DNA of 64,000 nucleotides from Acetobacter sp. (lineage in GTDB: Bacteria > Pseudomonadota > Alphaproteobacteria > Acetobacterales > Acetobacteraceae). The stretch spans positions 2,294,001-2,358,000 of the forward strand of contig NZ_JAKVME010000001.1 in NCBI RefSeq assembly GCF_022483985.1, written 5' to 3'. Of the stretch, positions 45,201 through 53,959 are shown in pieces (the stretch's first letter is position 1; each line of letters starts with the position of its first letter). The notes below the pieces were generated by a model that saw nothing but the letters and a program-made list of their open reading frames with translations, had not been told where the DNA came from and made no database searches. Made by a program: the position numbers and the translations under genes.

Positions 45201-46112
45201 TTACAGGTGGTCTTGCAGCCAGGTGGTCAGCTTGCCGCGACGGCTCTGTGATTCAGGCCCGACACTGATGGTCGCTGTCATGCCTGCCGCCAGCGTCACG
45301 CCTTCAGGCACATAATCGAGATGCACACGGACCGGGATACGCTGCGCCAGACGTACCCAGGTGAAAATCGGATTCACATCCTGTAGCCCGAGCTTGTCCG
45401 GGTTACCGTTGGTGTCATTGATACCACGGGCGATCGAGACGACATGGCCGGGGATGATCTGCTTGTAACCCATCAGCTTGACGCGGGCGACATCACCGAC
45501 ATGCACGCCCCACATCTTCGTTTCCTCGAAATAGCCATAGACCCAGTAGGAGTCGGAATCGATCACGGCCAGACGCGCCTGCCCGGCTGTGGCGTAATCA
45601 CCCACACGCAGGTTCAGGTTGGTGATGAAACCGTTCACCGGAGAGTAGAGCACCGAGCGCTGAAGATTCAGCTTCGCCACATCAAGGGAAGCACGGGCCG
45701 CATCCACCGCCGCGACCTGCGTCGCCACGTTGGAGTTGAAGACCTCCTGCTCTTCCGCCGAGACGATGCCGGCAAGACCCATACGGCGCTTCGCATCGTT
45801 CTGCTTGAGCTTCAGGTCTTCGAGAGCGCCGTCCAGACGGGCCTGCGCCTCGCGGATGGCCAGACGGAAACGGACGGGGTCAAGCACGTAGAGCGGATCG
45901 CCCTTGTGGACATACTGGTTATCCACCACCGGCACCTGCACAACCGTTCCGGACACTTCAGGCGCCACATCGACAACATAGACCCGCACGCGACCATCGC
46001 GGGTCCATGGAGCAATCATGTAGGTGTTCCAGAGGGTCACGCCGAGCACCACGGCCAGCGAGACGACTGCCAGGGTCAGGATCACTCGGATCAGTGTGCG
46101 AAGCAGTGGCAT
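45201..46112 (-). CDS. HlyD-family membrane fusion protein (AaeA-like)
   Basis: 303 residues. One N-terminal membrane helix (LIRVILTLAVVSLAVVLGVTLWNTYM) is followed by the lipoyl half-motif VSGTVVQVPVVDNQYVHKGDPLYVLDP, a helical hairpin (AIREAQARLDGALEDLKLKQND), the second lipoyl half YSPVNGFITNLNLRVGDYA, and a beta-barrel. It is closest to AaeA/EmrA-type adaptors that couple FUSC pumps to the outer membrane. It lies 46 bases after the DUF1656 gene in the same operon. Confidence 0.92.
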   Translation of the reverse strand: MPLLRTLIRVILTLAVVSLAVVLGVTLWNTYMIAPWTRDGRVRVYVVDVAPEVSGTVVQVPVVDNQYVHKGDPLYVLDPVRFRLAIREAQARLDGALEDLKLKQNDAKRRMGLAGIVSAEEQEVFNSNVATQVAAVDAARASLDVAKLNLQRSVLYSPVNGFITNLNLRVGDYATAGQARLAVIDSDSYWVYGYFEETKMWGVHVGDVARVKLMGYKQIIPGHVVSIARGINDTNGNPDKLGLQDVNPIFTWVRLAQRIPVRVHLDYVPEGVTLAAGMTATISVGPESQSRRGKLTTWLQDHL

Positions 46113-46158
46113 GGCTGTGACCTGAAAACCTTATGTTCGTTGAAGCAGGACGAATGAA

Positions 46159-46353
46159 TCAGACGTAGAGGATGAGCAGACACAGCACGCAGGTATACAG
46201 GGCGACTTCGAACAGCGCGAAGTGCCAGAACCAGCGCATGATTCCGCTCCACCAGAGGAGAAACCGGATAAACATTGTGACGGGCAGGGCCACCAGTGCG
46301 TAAACCACGATCGGCGCCATAAAAACACCGAACAGATTAAACTCGGTCAGCAT
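46159..46353 (-). CDS. DUF1656 small membrane protein (AaeX-like)
   Basis: 64 residues with two membrane segments (FGVFMAPIVVYALVALPVTMFI and WHFALFEVALYTCVLCLLIL) and the DUF1656 start LTEFNLFGVFMAP. AaeX-type proteins always accompany AaeA/AaeB-like efflux genes; their exact role is unknown. The start overlaps the FUSC stop at 46353. Confidence 0.9.
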   Translation of the reverse strand: MLTEFNLFGVFMAPIVVYALVALPVTMFIRFLLWWSGIMRWFWHFALFEVALYTCVLCLLILYV

Positions 46354-48620
46354 CAGGCAGATCTCGAAGCAGGTCGTTTTACACGAGGCATGATCAAGTG
46401 GCGCAAATCCGCATGGGCGCGCGGATGATCCGCCGCTTGTTGCATTGGGCCACCCTTATGAAAGAAACCGGGCGCGGCGTCGATAAGCTGGGCCGCCTGT
46501 ACAAGACAGGCAGCCATGCGTCTGAGAGTGCCCAGCCCTCTCTCCGATGTCTCCGTTTCCCGGTTTTCAGCCGAAACAGGGCTTTCACCGTCAATGGACA
46601 GACCCGGCAAAAGCTGCGTGGCCGCGCAGCGGAGCGCAGCCGCTGTTGCCGATGGGTCACGCCTCAGCCCCTTTAACGACGCCAGAGCGTTTTCCACGAT
46701 TCGCTCCTGCTCCTGCGTGACGCTTCCCTCTTCCCGCAACAGCCAGCGCAGCCGCATCACCGTACGCCCCAGCGCCACCGCCGCGAGAGCCGCATCGGTC
46801 ACCTGAAACACGCGGGCGCTGCCTTCCACAAAGGACAGCCGCTGCGTCATGCGTAGCACACGCTGCATCTGCACATATTCCCAGCTCGGCCAGCTCACCC
46901 TGTAGCGCAGGGGGAGAGCCGCAAATCTCTGGACCGCACGGCAGAGCGAAGAAATCAGACGGGCGACATCAAGACGCTGATCCGCAGGCAGCACGACACG
47001 GAAAACCAGCACCAGCCCGATACAGCCGATCAGCGTGGCCAACCAGGCGTTCATCATCGGAACATCATGATAGGGCACAGGATTATCGACCTGCGAGATG
47101 ATGTTGAAAAAGACGGCATATCCGAAGCCGCGCAAGGCGTAACGCGGATGGAACTGGATCCAGATCCCCGGCAGCAGACAGAGAAACAGGGAAACCCAGA
47201 GCAGTGGAAATCCGTCCGTCTGCGGCAGCAGGAAGGTGCGGAACACGTAGCAGGCGGGAATCGCCAGCGCGGTTCCAGAGGCCAGAAGCCATGCCGCCTT
47301 CGTCGCTGACGGTGCCGTCGAAAGCAGGCAGGACGCACAGATCAGATAAACCAGAGCGCTCGGTCCCGCCGACCAGTGCAGGACGTACCAGGTCAGACAC
47401 CCCATCAGCGTGACCAGCGCGCCACGGGCCATGTTCCGCAACGCCGCGGGCCACTCGACCAGCGGCAGCAGACGGACACCCTTCTCATGCCAGGCCACGT
47501 CGGAGAGGTTATCCACGGCCTGTCCAAGCTGCACGACAATATCACGCTCCGTATCAACTGCCGCGAGTCCCGCCAGATCCGGCGCTTCCCGCGCCAGCGC
47601 TTCCAGTTGCCCGATAGCGAGCCTGATCCTGTCGCGAATCAGGGTGGCGTCGCCATGAAGCAGTGTCTCCATCGGCATATCGGCCAGTTCGCCGATCAGA
47701 CGACCGGAAACACGACGCGCCTCCCACACATGACCCGCATCACCGGGAGGAATGGCGCGCTGGGCAGCATGATGGGCGCTGAGCAACCCCATCAGTCGTC
47801 CGACCCCTTCATGCAGCGCGGCGGAGCGGCGATTGACCTGATAATCGACCGAGGACGCATAATCGATCGCCTCGATGACAGCGCTGGCCTGTGTCAGCAG
47901 ACGGGCCCGTTCGCTATAGGCCGACATGTCCATTTCACGAAAAGCGCCGGCCTGCCCGGCCTCGTCCGGTCGCGGCGCGTCGCCCTGCAATTCCGCTTTC
48001 GACAGCCGGACGAACTGCCCGAGGACGTCACGCAGAAACTGCTCGATCCGGCCAGTCGCCGTGTTGGGGCTTTTCAGGGTCGTGATCTGGAACACGAAAG
48101 CCGTGCTGACGATGCCGATCACCACAACCGACAGCCGCGACATCGCGCTTTCAAAGATGCGATCCGGATCGACAAACGCGCTCGTCGAGATGATGATGAT
48201 CGTATAGCCGGTCAGGACAGCGGCGTAGGCCCTGTAAAAACGAAGAAGCGTCGCCACGCAGCAGGCCAGCCCTATCAACAGGGAGAGTCCCCCGAAAAAC
48301 AGCACCGGCTGCTGCGGGAAGGCCGCCATCAGCGCGATCCCGAGCACGGTTCCCGCCAGCGTGCCGATAATACGCCAGACACTTTTGGAAATCAGGGCTC
48401 CCGGCGTCGGGTTGGCCACGATCAGCACTGTCGTCACGGCGGAAATCGGGTTTTCCAGCATCAGGAAACCGGCCAGCCACAGGGCCAGCCCTATCGCGAA
48501 AAACACCCGCGCCACGTACAGAACCGTCGGGCTCAGGCGGCTCCACTCATACCGCCATTCACGCAGCAGGCCGCCCGGAACAGTCCTGACCCCACTGATG
48601 ACAGAAGCGGAGACGCTCAC
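46353..48620 (-). CDS. FUSC-family aromatic acid exporter (AaeB-like)
   Basis: 755 residues with two hydrophobic blocks. The first (about 25-180) has ARVFFAIGLALWLAGFLMLENPISAVTTVLIVANPTPGALISKSVWRIIGTLAGTVLGI, the FUSC signature. The second (about 385-545) is separated by a cytoplasmic helical region. AaeB pumps export p-hydroxybenzoate and related aromatic carboxylates; a similar substrate here is inference. A C-terminal cytoplasmic tail ends with SFVEGSARVFQVTDAALAAVALGR. Its start overlaps the marR stop by 4 bases, so it is coupled to the regulator gene. Confidence 0.9.
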   Translation of the reverse strand: MSVSASVISGVRTVPGGLLREWRYEWSRLSPTVLYVARVFFAIGLALWLAGFLMLENPISAVTTVLIVANPTPGALISKSVWRIIGTLAGTVLGIALMAAFPQQPVLFFGGLSLLIGLACCVATLLRFYRAYAAVLTGYTIIIISTSAFVDPDRIFESAMSRLSVVVIGIVSTAFVFQITTLKSPNTATGRIEQFLRDVLGQFVRLSKAELQGDAPRPDEAGQAGAFREMDMSAYSERARLLTQASAVIEAIDYASSVDYQVNRRSAALHEGVGRLMGLLSAHHAAQRAIPPGDAGHVWEARRVSGRLIGELADMPMETLLHGDATLIRDRIRLAIGQLEALAREAPDLAGLAAVDTERDIVVQLGQAVDNLSDVAWHEKGVRLLPLVEWPAALRNMARGALVTLMGCLTWYVLHWSAGPSALVYLICASCLLSTAPSATKAAWLLASGTALAIPACYVFRTFLLPQTDGFPLLWVSLFLCLLPGIWIQFHPRYALRGFGYAVFFNIISQVDNPVPYHDVPMMNAWLATLIGCIGLVLVFRVVLPADQRLDVARLISSLCRAVQRFAALPLRYRVSWPSWEYVQMQRVLRMTQRLSFVEGSARVFQVTDAALAAVALGRTVMRLRWLLREEGSVTQEQERIVENALASLKGLRRDPSATAAALRCAATQLLPGLSIDGESPVSAENRETETSERGLGTLRRMAACLVQAAQLIDAAPGFFHKGGPMQQAADHPRAHADLRHLIMPRVKRPASRSA

Positions 48621-49144
48621 GACCCACTCGCCGCAGGAGCCGGTGACTTCGGCGCGGTTTCGGCTGAAGCACGATCATGCCCCCTGCCCGACCAGACCTG
48701 ATCAAAGACAGCCTCGCACTCCTTCAGGGCGTCGTCCGAAACACCTTCCAGAAAACGGAGGGCAACGTCGTCCGCCACACCCAGAACTGTCTCCCCCATT
48801 GCAACGCCCGCATCGGTGAGCGTCACGAATTTGGAGCGCCGGTCATCCGGGTCCGTATCACGGTGGATCAGCCCACGACGTTCCAAGACATCCAGCAATC
48901 TGACAAGCGACTGGGCTTCCACCAGCATGGCGCGCGCCAGATCCGTCTGACGGACGGGACCGGGCAGCACTCTTAAGTAATAGAGAGGTCGCCAGGTTGC
49001 ATCGGTCAACCCGAACTGGCGCAGATCCAGATCGATTTCCCGCCGCCACTGGGTCGCCAGCCTGACCAGCCGATAACTGAACCGACGCCTTAAAAGCTTT
49101 GTTGACTGACTGGCAACATTGCCAGCCTGCGTCTGCCCGGACAC
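48617..49144 (-). CDS. MarR-family transcriptional regulator
   Basis: 175 residues. The winged helix includes GPVRQTDLARAMLVEAQSLVRLLDVLERRGLIHRDTDPDDRRSKFVTLTDAG, the full MarR core with the DxRxK wing. MarR repressors release DNA on binding phenolic ligands. As first gene of the operon it probably represses itself and the efflux genes. The ATG at 49144 opens the operon. Confidence 0.92.
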   Translation of the reverse strand: MSGQTQAGNVASQSTKLLRRRFSYRLVRLATQWRREIDLDLRQFGLTDATWRPLYYLRVLPGPVRQTDLARAMLVEAQSLVRLLDVLERRGLIHRDTDPDDRRSKFVTLTDAGVAMGETVLGVADDVALRFLEGVSDDALKECEAVFDQVWSGRGHDRASAETAPKSPAPAASGS

Positions 49145-49289
49145 TGGAAGCTTTCCCCGATCGCATGATTAGAACACACACGAATAGTTCGCATGCTTAT
49201 TATCCAATGACAAAAAAGAGAAAAACTGACAAATGCACACACAGCATGGGAGTGTTGCAGAAGATTGCCGGCTGCCTGCAAGCGGCAGT

Positions 49290-49330
49290 CCGTTACACCG
49301 GCTGCACAACGAGAGCATCCGGTGTAACGG
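49290..49330 (-). terminator. 12-bp perfect hairpin between the GNAT gene and marR
   Basis: CCGTTACACCGG (49290-49301) and CCGGTGTAACGG (49319-49330) pair perfectly across 17 bases. It lies 27 bases past the stop of the GNAT gene and 146 bases upstream of the marR start. It could end the ridA-GNAT transcript or serve as a regulatory site for marR. No T tract follows on the minus strand. Confidence 0.5.
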
Positions 49331-49356
49331 CTGATCAGAAAACATATGTTATTTCT

Positions 49357-50505
49357 TCACGTTTTCTCGACACGATAGGGTGAAAGCTCACTGAGCGCGA
49401 CCATCTCGCTCAACACGCCCGCACGCTCGGCCTCCAGAAACTCGGAGACGGCCTGTCGCAAACCGGCATGCCGGATATGGTGAGCGGAATAGGTCAGGTC
49501 CGGCACATAGCCACGCTGAATCTTGTGCTCACCCTGAGCCCCCGCTTCCACGCGTGAAAGGCCATGCTCAATCGCAAACTCTATCGCCCTGTAATAACAC
49601 AGTTCAAAATGCAGAAACGGCCATTCGCCGACGCATCCCCAGTTGCGGCCATAGAGCGTATCGTCGCCCAGCAGGTTGAGCGCCCCGGCCACAGGCAATC
49701 CCTCATGCTCGGCAACCATCAGCACGACCCGATCACCCAGATGCTCTGACAGGAGGGAGAAAAACGCCCGCGTCAGATAGGCGCTTCCCCATTTCTTATC
49801 GACGGTAGACTGATAGAAAACGAAAAACGCATCCCACAGCGATTCAGTAATCTCGCTTCCGCGCACCGTACGGAACACCAGACCACACGCGTTCGCGTCC
49901 CGTCTTTCCCGCCGGATCGCTTTCCGCTTCCGCGATGAAAGCGCTTCGAGAAATCCTTCGAAATCCTGATAACCGCGATTGTGCCAGTGATATTGCAGTC
50001 CCAGACGCTGCAACCAGCCCTCCTGCCCCAGCGTCTCATGTTCTTCTTCCGTGCAGAATGTGACATGAGTGGAGGACAGATCCATCTCGCCACAGACCTG
50101 AGCCAGCGCCTGTCCCAGCACGGACACGGTCCCCTCAGGCGCATCGGGTTTGACGAGCAGTCGTGGTCCCGGCACCGGAGAAAAGGGAACGGCGACCTGT
50201 AATTTGGGATAGTAGCTGCCACCAGCCGCCTCGAACGCCCGCGCCCAGCCATGGTCGAAGACATATTCGCCATAGGAATGCGCCTTCAGATAGGCGGGGG
50301 CCACAGCCACCAGCCGCCCGGTCCCATCATTCAGCGCGACATGGCGCGGCAGCCAGCCGGTGGAGGGAGTAGCCGAGCCGCTTTCCTCCACGGCTGACAG
50401 GAAAGCATGGCTGACGAACGGATTTCCCGGCCCGGCGCAGGCATCCCACTCCTGAGCAGGAATGGCTGCAATCCGGTCATGCAGGGAAACCGTCCATCCA
50501 GACAT
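49357..50505 (-). CDS. FemAB-like GNAT-fold acyltransferase (DUF482 type)
   Basis: 382 residues with NPFVSHAFLSAVEESGSA near the start, RKRKAIRRERRDA in the middle, LPVAGALNLLGDDTLYGRNWGCVGEWPFLHFELCYYRAIEFAIEHGLSRVEAGAQGEHKIQRGYVP and a short helical tail. This matches the family annotated as peptidoglycan-biosynthesis-like or FemAB-like GNAT proteins, common in proteobacteria. The real acceptor is unknown. It overlaps the ridA stop by ATGA (50503-50507), so the two are translationally coupled. Confidence 0.85.
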   Translation of the reverse strand: MSGWTVSLHDRIAAIPAQEWDACAGPGNPFVSHAFLSAVEESGSATPSTGWLPRHVALNDGTGRLVAVAPAYLKAHSYGEYVFDHGWARAFEAAGGSYYPKLQVAVPFSPVPGPRLLVKPDAPEGTVSVLGQALAQVCGEMDLSSTHVTFCTEEEHETLGQEGWLQRLGLQYHWHNRGYQDFEGFLEALSSRKRKAIRRERRDANACGLVFRTVRGSEITESLWDAFFVFYQSTVDKKWGSAYLTRAFFSLLSEHLGDRVVLMVAEHEGLPVAGALNLLGDDTLYGRNWGCVGEWPFLHFELCYYRAIEFAIEHGLSRVEAGAQGEHKIQRGYVPDLTYSAHHIRHAGLRQAVSEFLEAERAGVLSEMVALSELSPYRVEKT

Positions 50506-50969
50506 CAGCCGACCTCGAACAGTCCTTCGACTTCAACCGGCGCATCCAGCGGCAGGGACGGCACACCGACCGTTGACCGTGCGTGACGCCCCGCATCCCC
50601 GAACACAGCGACCGCCAGATCGGACGCCCCGTTCATGACGCCTGCATGCGCCGTAAACTCAGGCGTGCAGGAGATGAATCCCCCCAGACGCACCACACGC
50701 TTTACTTTCGACAGATCACCGATTTCCGCCTTGAGCTGCGCCAGCACGTTGATCAGGCAGTATTTCGCGGCTTCCGTGCCGACCTCCAGCGAAACGGCGG
50801 TGCCGAGCTTGCCGGTGGCGAGAAGTTTGCCGTCCTTCAGAGGCAACTGGCCGGACACGACAACCAGCGAGCCCGTGCGAACAGTCGCCACATAGTTCGC
50901 AACCGGCGCGGCAGGCGTAGGCAGTTCGATGCCGAGCGCGGCAAGACGGGATTCAGGCGTGTCACTCAT
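50505..50969 (-). CDS. RidA-family enamine/imine deaminase
   Basis: About 154 residues. RidA proteins hydrolyse reactive 2-aminoacrylate and related imines. Visible are LVVVSGQLPLKDGKL, the Arg-bearing VKRVVRLGGFISCTPEF, and the late RSTVGVPSLPLDAPVEVEGLFEV pattern (RxxVxxxxLPxxxxVExE). It belongs to the longer YjgF-like subgroup with an N-terminal SRLAALGIELPTPAAPVANY. The ATG at 50969 is better spaced from AAGGG than the one at 50975. Confidence 0.9.
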   Translation of the reverse strand: MSDTPESRLAALGIELPTPAAPVANYVATVRTGSLVVVSGQLPLKDGKLLATGKLGTAVSLEVGTEAAKYCLINVLAQLKAEIGDLSKVKRVVRLGGFISCTPEFTAHAGVMNGASDLAVAVFGDAGRHARSTVGVPSLPLDAPVEVEGLFEVG

Positions 50970-50975
50970 GGTCAT

Positions 50976-51337
50976 GTCCCTTGCTTCTGATTGATCCAGA
51001 CGCTTATAGGGTGCCGTTCATAAATTCAGGCGGCAAGATGCTTTTTTGTTCTGCTGATGACCAGAGCCTGCCTACTGCACTGCCGCAGATAGTAAAGCCA
51101 GCACAGATAATCGCATCTCAATTACGCGTCTGCAAATCTCTATGATGTCCAAATAGCGTCCTACCAGAATCGAGCGCAAGGCGAGAAAGACACACACACA
51201 ATATCACGACCTCTTTTCGAGGCATCCAAAATATATGCAATAATTTTGATCATAAATAGAAGTATGCAGAGGATGAGAATTATAGAATTTTCCCACCCTC
51301 AAAGCAAACCAAAATTATACAAATAATATTTTTAATA
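50976..51337. other. Boundary intergenic region, no gene seen
   Basis: About 360 bases. The left part near 50990-51110 still has ordinary base composition and should carry the ridA promoter. From about 51190 rightwards it becomes strongly A+T-rich and stays so through the TonB and MHS genes, so the edge of the imported DNA probably lies here. I see no tRNA, repeat or integrase. Confidence 0.5.
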
Positions 51338-53794
51338 TCAAAATTCAGATCGAATCGATCCAAAAAACTGACGAGGCGCTCCAAGAAGAAAGGACTGATA
51401 TGAATAAGCTCCGCTTGAAAGACTCATTGGATTTGCGTTCTCCCCCATCGTAGCTATGTATGTTGTATTGGCTAAATTAGATACGTTAAGTGAAAAAATA
51501 ACATTTTTTATAAAACCAGCTCCTTTTATATAGTTATCAAGGTTTCCAAGCCTATAATCCGCTCCAAGATTAACAAGCCAATATGAAGGTGCTTTGAGAT
51601 CCCCGGTATAACTATAATTACGAGCACCGGTATAAGATGCATCAACCCAAACAGTAGCCTTATCAATACTGTAAGAAAGTCGTGTCTTATACATAAATCT
51701 TGGGTAATTAACCACCTGCTTGCCTTTTAGGGCGTAGTTTACACCAAGAACATTTAAATTTTTATCATAAACAGCATGATTATAACTTACGCTATTATAA
51801 ATTTCAATACCACGAAATGGACGCAGTGTAATACCTGCATCGACACCATTCATAGTAACGTTACCTACATTTTCTACTGCCGATATTGGATTTAGCGGGG
51901 TTCCAGATGTCACCTGCTGCAATCTATTATTGAAATTCGTTCGATATGCGTATGCATTTGCAGATACAAATTTATTATTAAATCTATATCCCATAGCATA
52001 TGTCCAAGCTGTTTCTGGACGCACATGACTATTATTAAATGCTGATTGTAAAACCGAGAAAGGCGAAGCGGCTAATTTGTATCCAGACTGAGAATATGTA
52101 TGAACATTCTCTGATATATCAACAAATAACTCATGACCCGGCAAAAACCTGTATGCAATTCCAATATGTGGAAGAAAAGGTTTAGCAACAGTCAATCCTT
52201 CTCCACTAGTTATCGATCCAACATTGCCATAATAATTTTGGTTCAAATATCCACTACCAACACGAGTTGTATTAAGAACTGATTTAAATCCAAAATGAAT
52301 ATCAACTGTTCGTATGGGATGGTATGTGTCATTCACGAACGCGGTGAATGTATTTGTATTATAAGATTGGTTAAACAATTCCGCAAATGGATCACGGAAA
52401 TGATGGGTATCGTTTACAAGTGGACCACTCAAAACACCGTTTGTAAGTGTCGGCTCTTCATATGCATACATTGAAGAATTATAGCTATTATTTTCATACC
52501 ATACACCCATTCCTATAGCATTATGAGCAATGCTATAGTGCATAGCTGACACTACACCAAATCTTCTAATTTCCGGCCTTTTGACAGCATCACTTAAAGG
52601 AGCTCCATTAGGAGAAGAAAAATAAGGGGTCGTCCAAGTAGTTTGATTTTCTTGGCCATGACCATAAAATGTGGTATTCCATTTCAAACGATCAGTCAGC
52701 TGTAGATCAGCTTTCAATCCACCGAGAAGATCTACGTTATTAGTTGCTCCATTATAATATTCTGCGTCAGCTTGATCAGATAATCCCGAGAGATAAGATG
52801 GATATGAACCACCACCTAGCCCTTGAGCAGCTAGCGCCGCATTGTAAGCAGCCTGATAACCTGAAAGCTTTCCATTATAGTAGTAATTAACCCCAGGGCC
52901 AATTTTATTCAGCATTTCGAAAGAGTAATCTTGATACAACATTTGATGTAAATCACTCCAATCGAAAAATGCTGTAATTCTACTACGATCTCCTATAGGC
53001 TGTACAAATTTAGAATTTACTTGCTGAAAAAATTGCTTACCATAACCTTTCCAAAGAGAATTTTCATTTCTCATATATGAAACATAAAATTTTGTTCCTG
53101 ATGAATTTATTTTTCCAGAATCAAATCGTATAAAAGTATGATATGTAGAATTACTTCCAAAAGTTTGATTTAATTGACCACCAAGCTTATCTTTGGGATC
53201 CGATGAAATATATTCAATAGAACCACCAAGGTTATTGGTAGCAGCAACAGTTTCAGCACCCGCAGAACGAGATATATCTAAATTAGCAATATTTTCCGAT
53301 GAAATAGCCTGCAATGGATTTGTACCATTATAGTTTCTATAAGTCATTTCTCCCAACGGCATGCCATCCAATGTCATACCGATTTCCTGCTGTTGAAAGC
53401 CATGCATCATAATCTGTGATGACCATGTATCGAGCCCCTGAGGATCATCAGATTGAAACATGACACCAGGCAACTGACCAATAACCTTCAATGGGTTAGT
53501 CCCTGGAATAGCACGCTGCAACTCTCGTGCAGTTACTTTTATTGTTTGAGAGCGATAAGGATGGGCTACCACACCAATCTCTTCAACCTTATGAGAAACA
53601 ACAGAATTACGCACAGGATGATGTGTAATACCCACTTTCTTAGAAGACGTATTGTTTTTTCTATTACTATTTATAATTCGATGATCCATTTTCGTATGAT
53701 ATACTGAAGCAAATGCCTCCTGCACTGGAAAAGCATAAAGCAACAAAAAAAACGAACTGCACATCATTGTGCTATTTTTAAATATATATTTCAT
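51338..53794 (-). CDS. TonB-dependent outer membrane receptor
   Basis: About 818 residues. A signal peptide (IFKNSTMMCSSFFLLLYAFPVQEAFA) ends near residue 30, followed by a His/Asn-rich linker and a TonB-box-like VEEIGVVAHP. The plug domain has ARELQRAIPGTNPLKVIGQLPGVMFQSDDPQG, MMHGFQQQEIGMTLDGMPLGEMTYRNYNG and ANLDISRSAGAETVAATNNLGGSIEYIS. A 22-strand barrel follows, ending FFGSIRSEF with the C-terminal Phe. These receptors import large or scarce ligands with energy from TonB. The ATG at 53794 has GGAG 8 bases upstream. A+T-rich with codon use unlike core genes. It is co-directional with the MHS transporter and creatinase. Confidence 0.9.
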   Translation of the reverse strand: MKYIFKNSTMMCSSFFLLLYAFPVQEAFASVYHTKMDHRIINSNRKNNTSSKKVGITHHPVRNSVVSHKVEEIGVVAHPYRSQTIKVTARELQRAIPGTNPLKVIGQLPGVMFQSDDPQGLDTWSSQIMMHGFQQQEIGMTLDGMPLGEMTYRNYNGTNPLQAISSENIANLDISRSAGAETVAATNNLGGSIEYISSDPKDKLGGQLNQTFGSNSTYHTFIRFDSGKINSSGTKFYVSYMRNENSLWKGYGKQFFQQVNSKFVQPIGDRSRITAFFDWSDLHQMLYQDYSFEMLNKIGPGVNYYYNGKLSGYQAAYNAALAAQGLGGGSYPSYLSGLSDQADAEYYNGATNNVDLLGGLKADLQLTDRLKWNTTFYGHGQENQTTWTTPYFSSPNGAPLSDAVKRPEIRRFGVVSAMHYSIAHNAIGMGVWYENNSYNSSMYAYEEPTLTNGVLSGPLVNDTHHFRDPFAELFNQSYNTNTFTAFVNDTYHPIRTVDIHFGFKSVLNTTRVGSGYLNQNYYGNVGSITSGEGLTVAKPFLPHIGIAYRFLPGHELFVDISENVHTYSQSGYKLAASPFSVLQSAFNNSHVRPETAWTYAMGYRFNNKFVSANAYAYRTNFNNRLQQVTSGTPLNPISAVENVGNVTMNGVDAGITLRPFRGIEIYNSVSYNHAVYDKNLNVLGVNYALKGKQVVNYPRFMYKTRLSYSIDKATVWVDASYTGARNYSYTGDLKAPSYWLVNLGADYRLGNLDNYIKGAGFIKNVIFSLNVSNLANTTYIATMGENANPMSLSSGAYSYQSFLLGAPRQFFGSIRSEF

Positions 53795-53914
53795 TACTTT
53801 CTCCAGTCTATAAAGAAAAAAGAACAACTACACAAATACAAAAACTACATTATAACACTCCCTTTATTCTTAGGTTATGGTGAAATAACAGAAAACTCAT
53901 CAATAAAAATAATT

Positions 53915-53959
53915 ATAAATAAATAATTTATGAAATTTATTCATAAATTATTTATTTAT
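53915..53959 (-). terminator. Perfect 20-bp hairpin spanning the transporter stop codon
   Basis: Two perfectly complementary 20-base arms (53915-53934 and 53940-53959), made almost only of A and T, flank a 5-base loop. The transporter stop codon (53948-53950) lies in the right arm. It may end or attenuate transcription between the transporter and the TonB receptor gene 120 bases on. Confidence 0.6.

Noticed and set aside
47376-48701. 441-codon plus-strand frame opposite the FUSC exporter gene
   Set aside because: Arg/Gln/His-rich shadow translation with no motif; the minus-strand gene has a clear FUSC signature and operon context.
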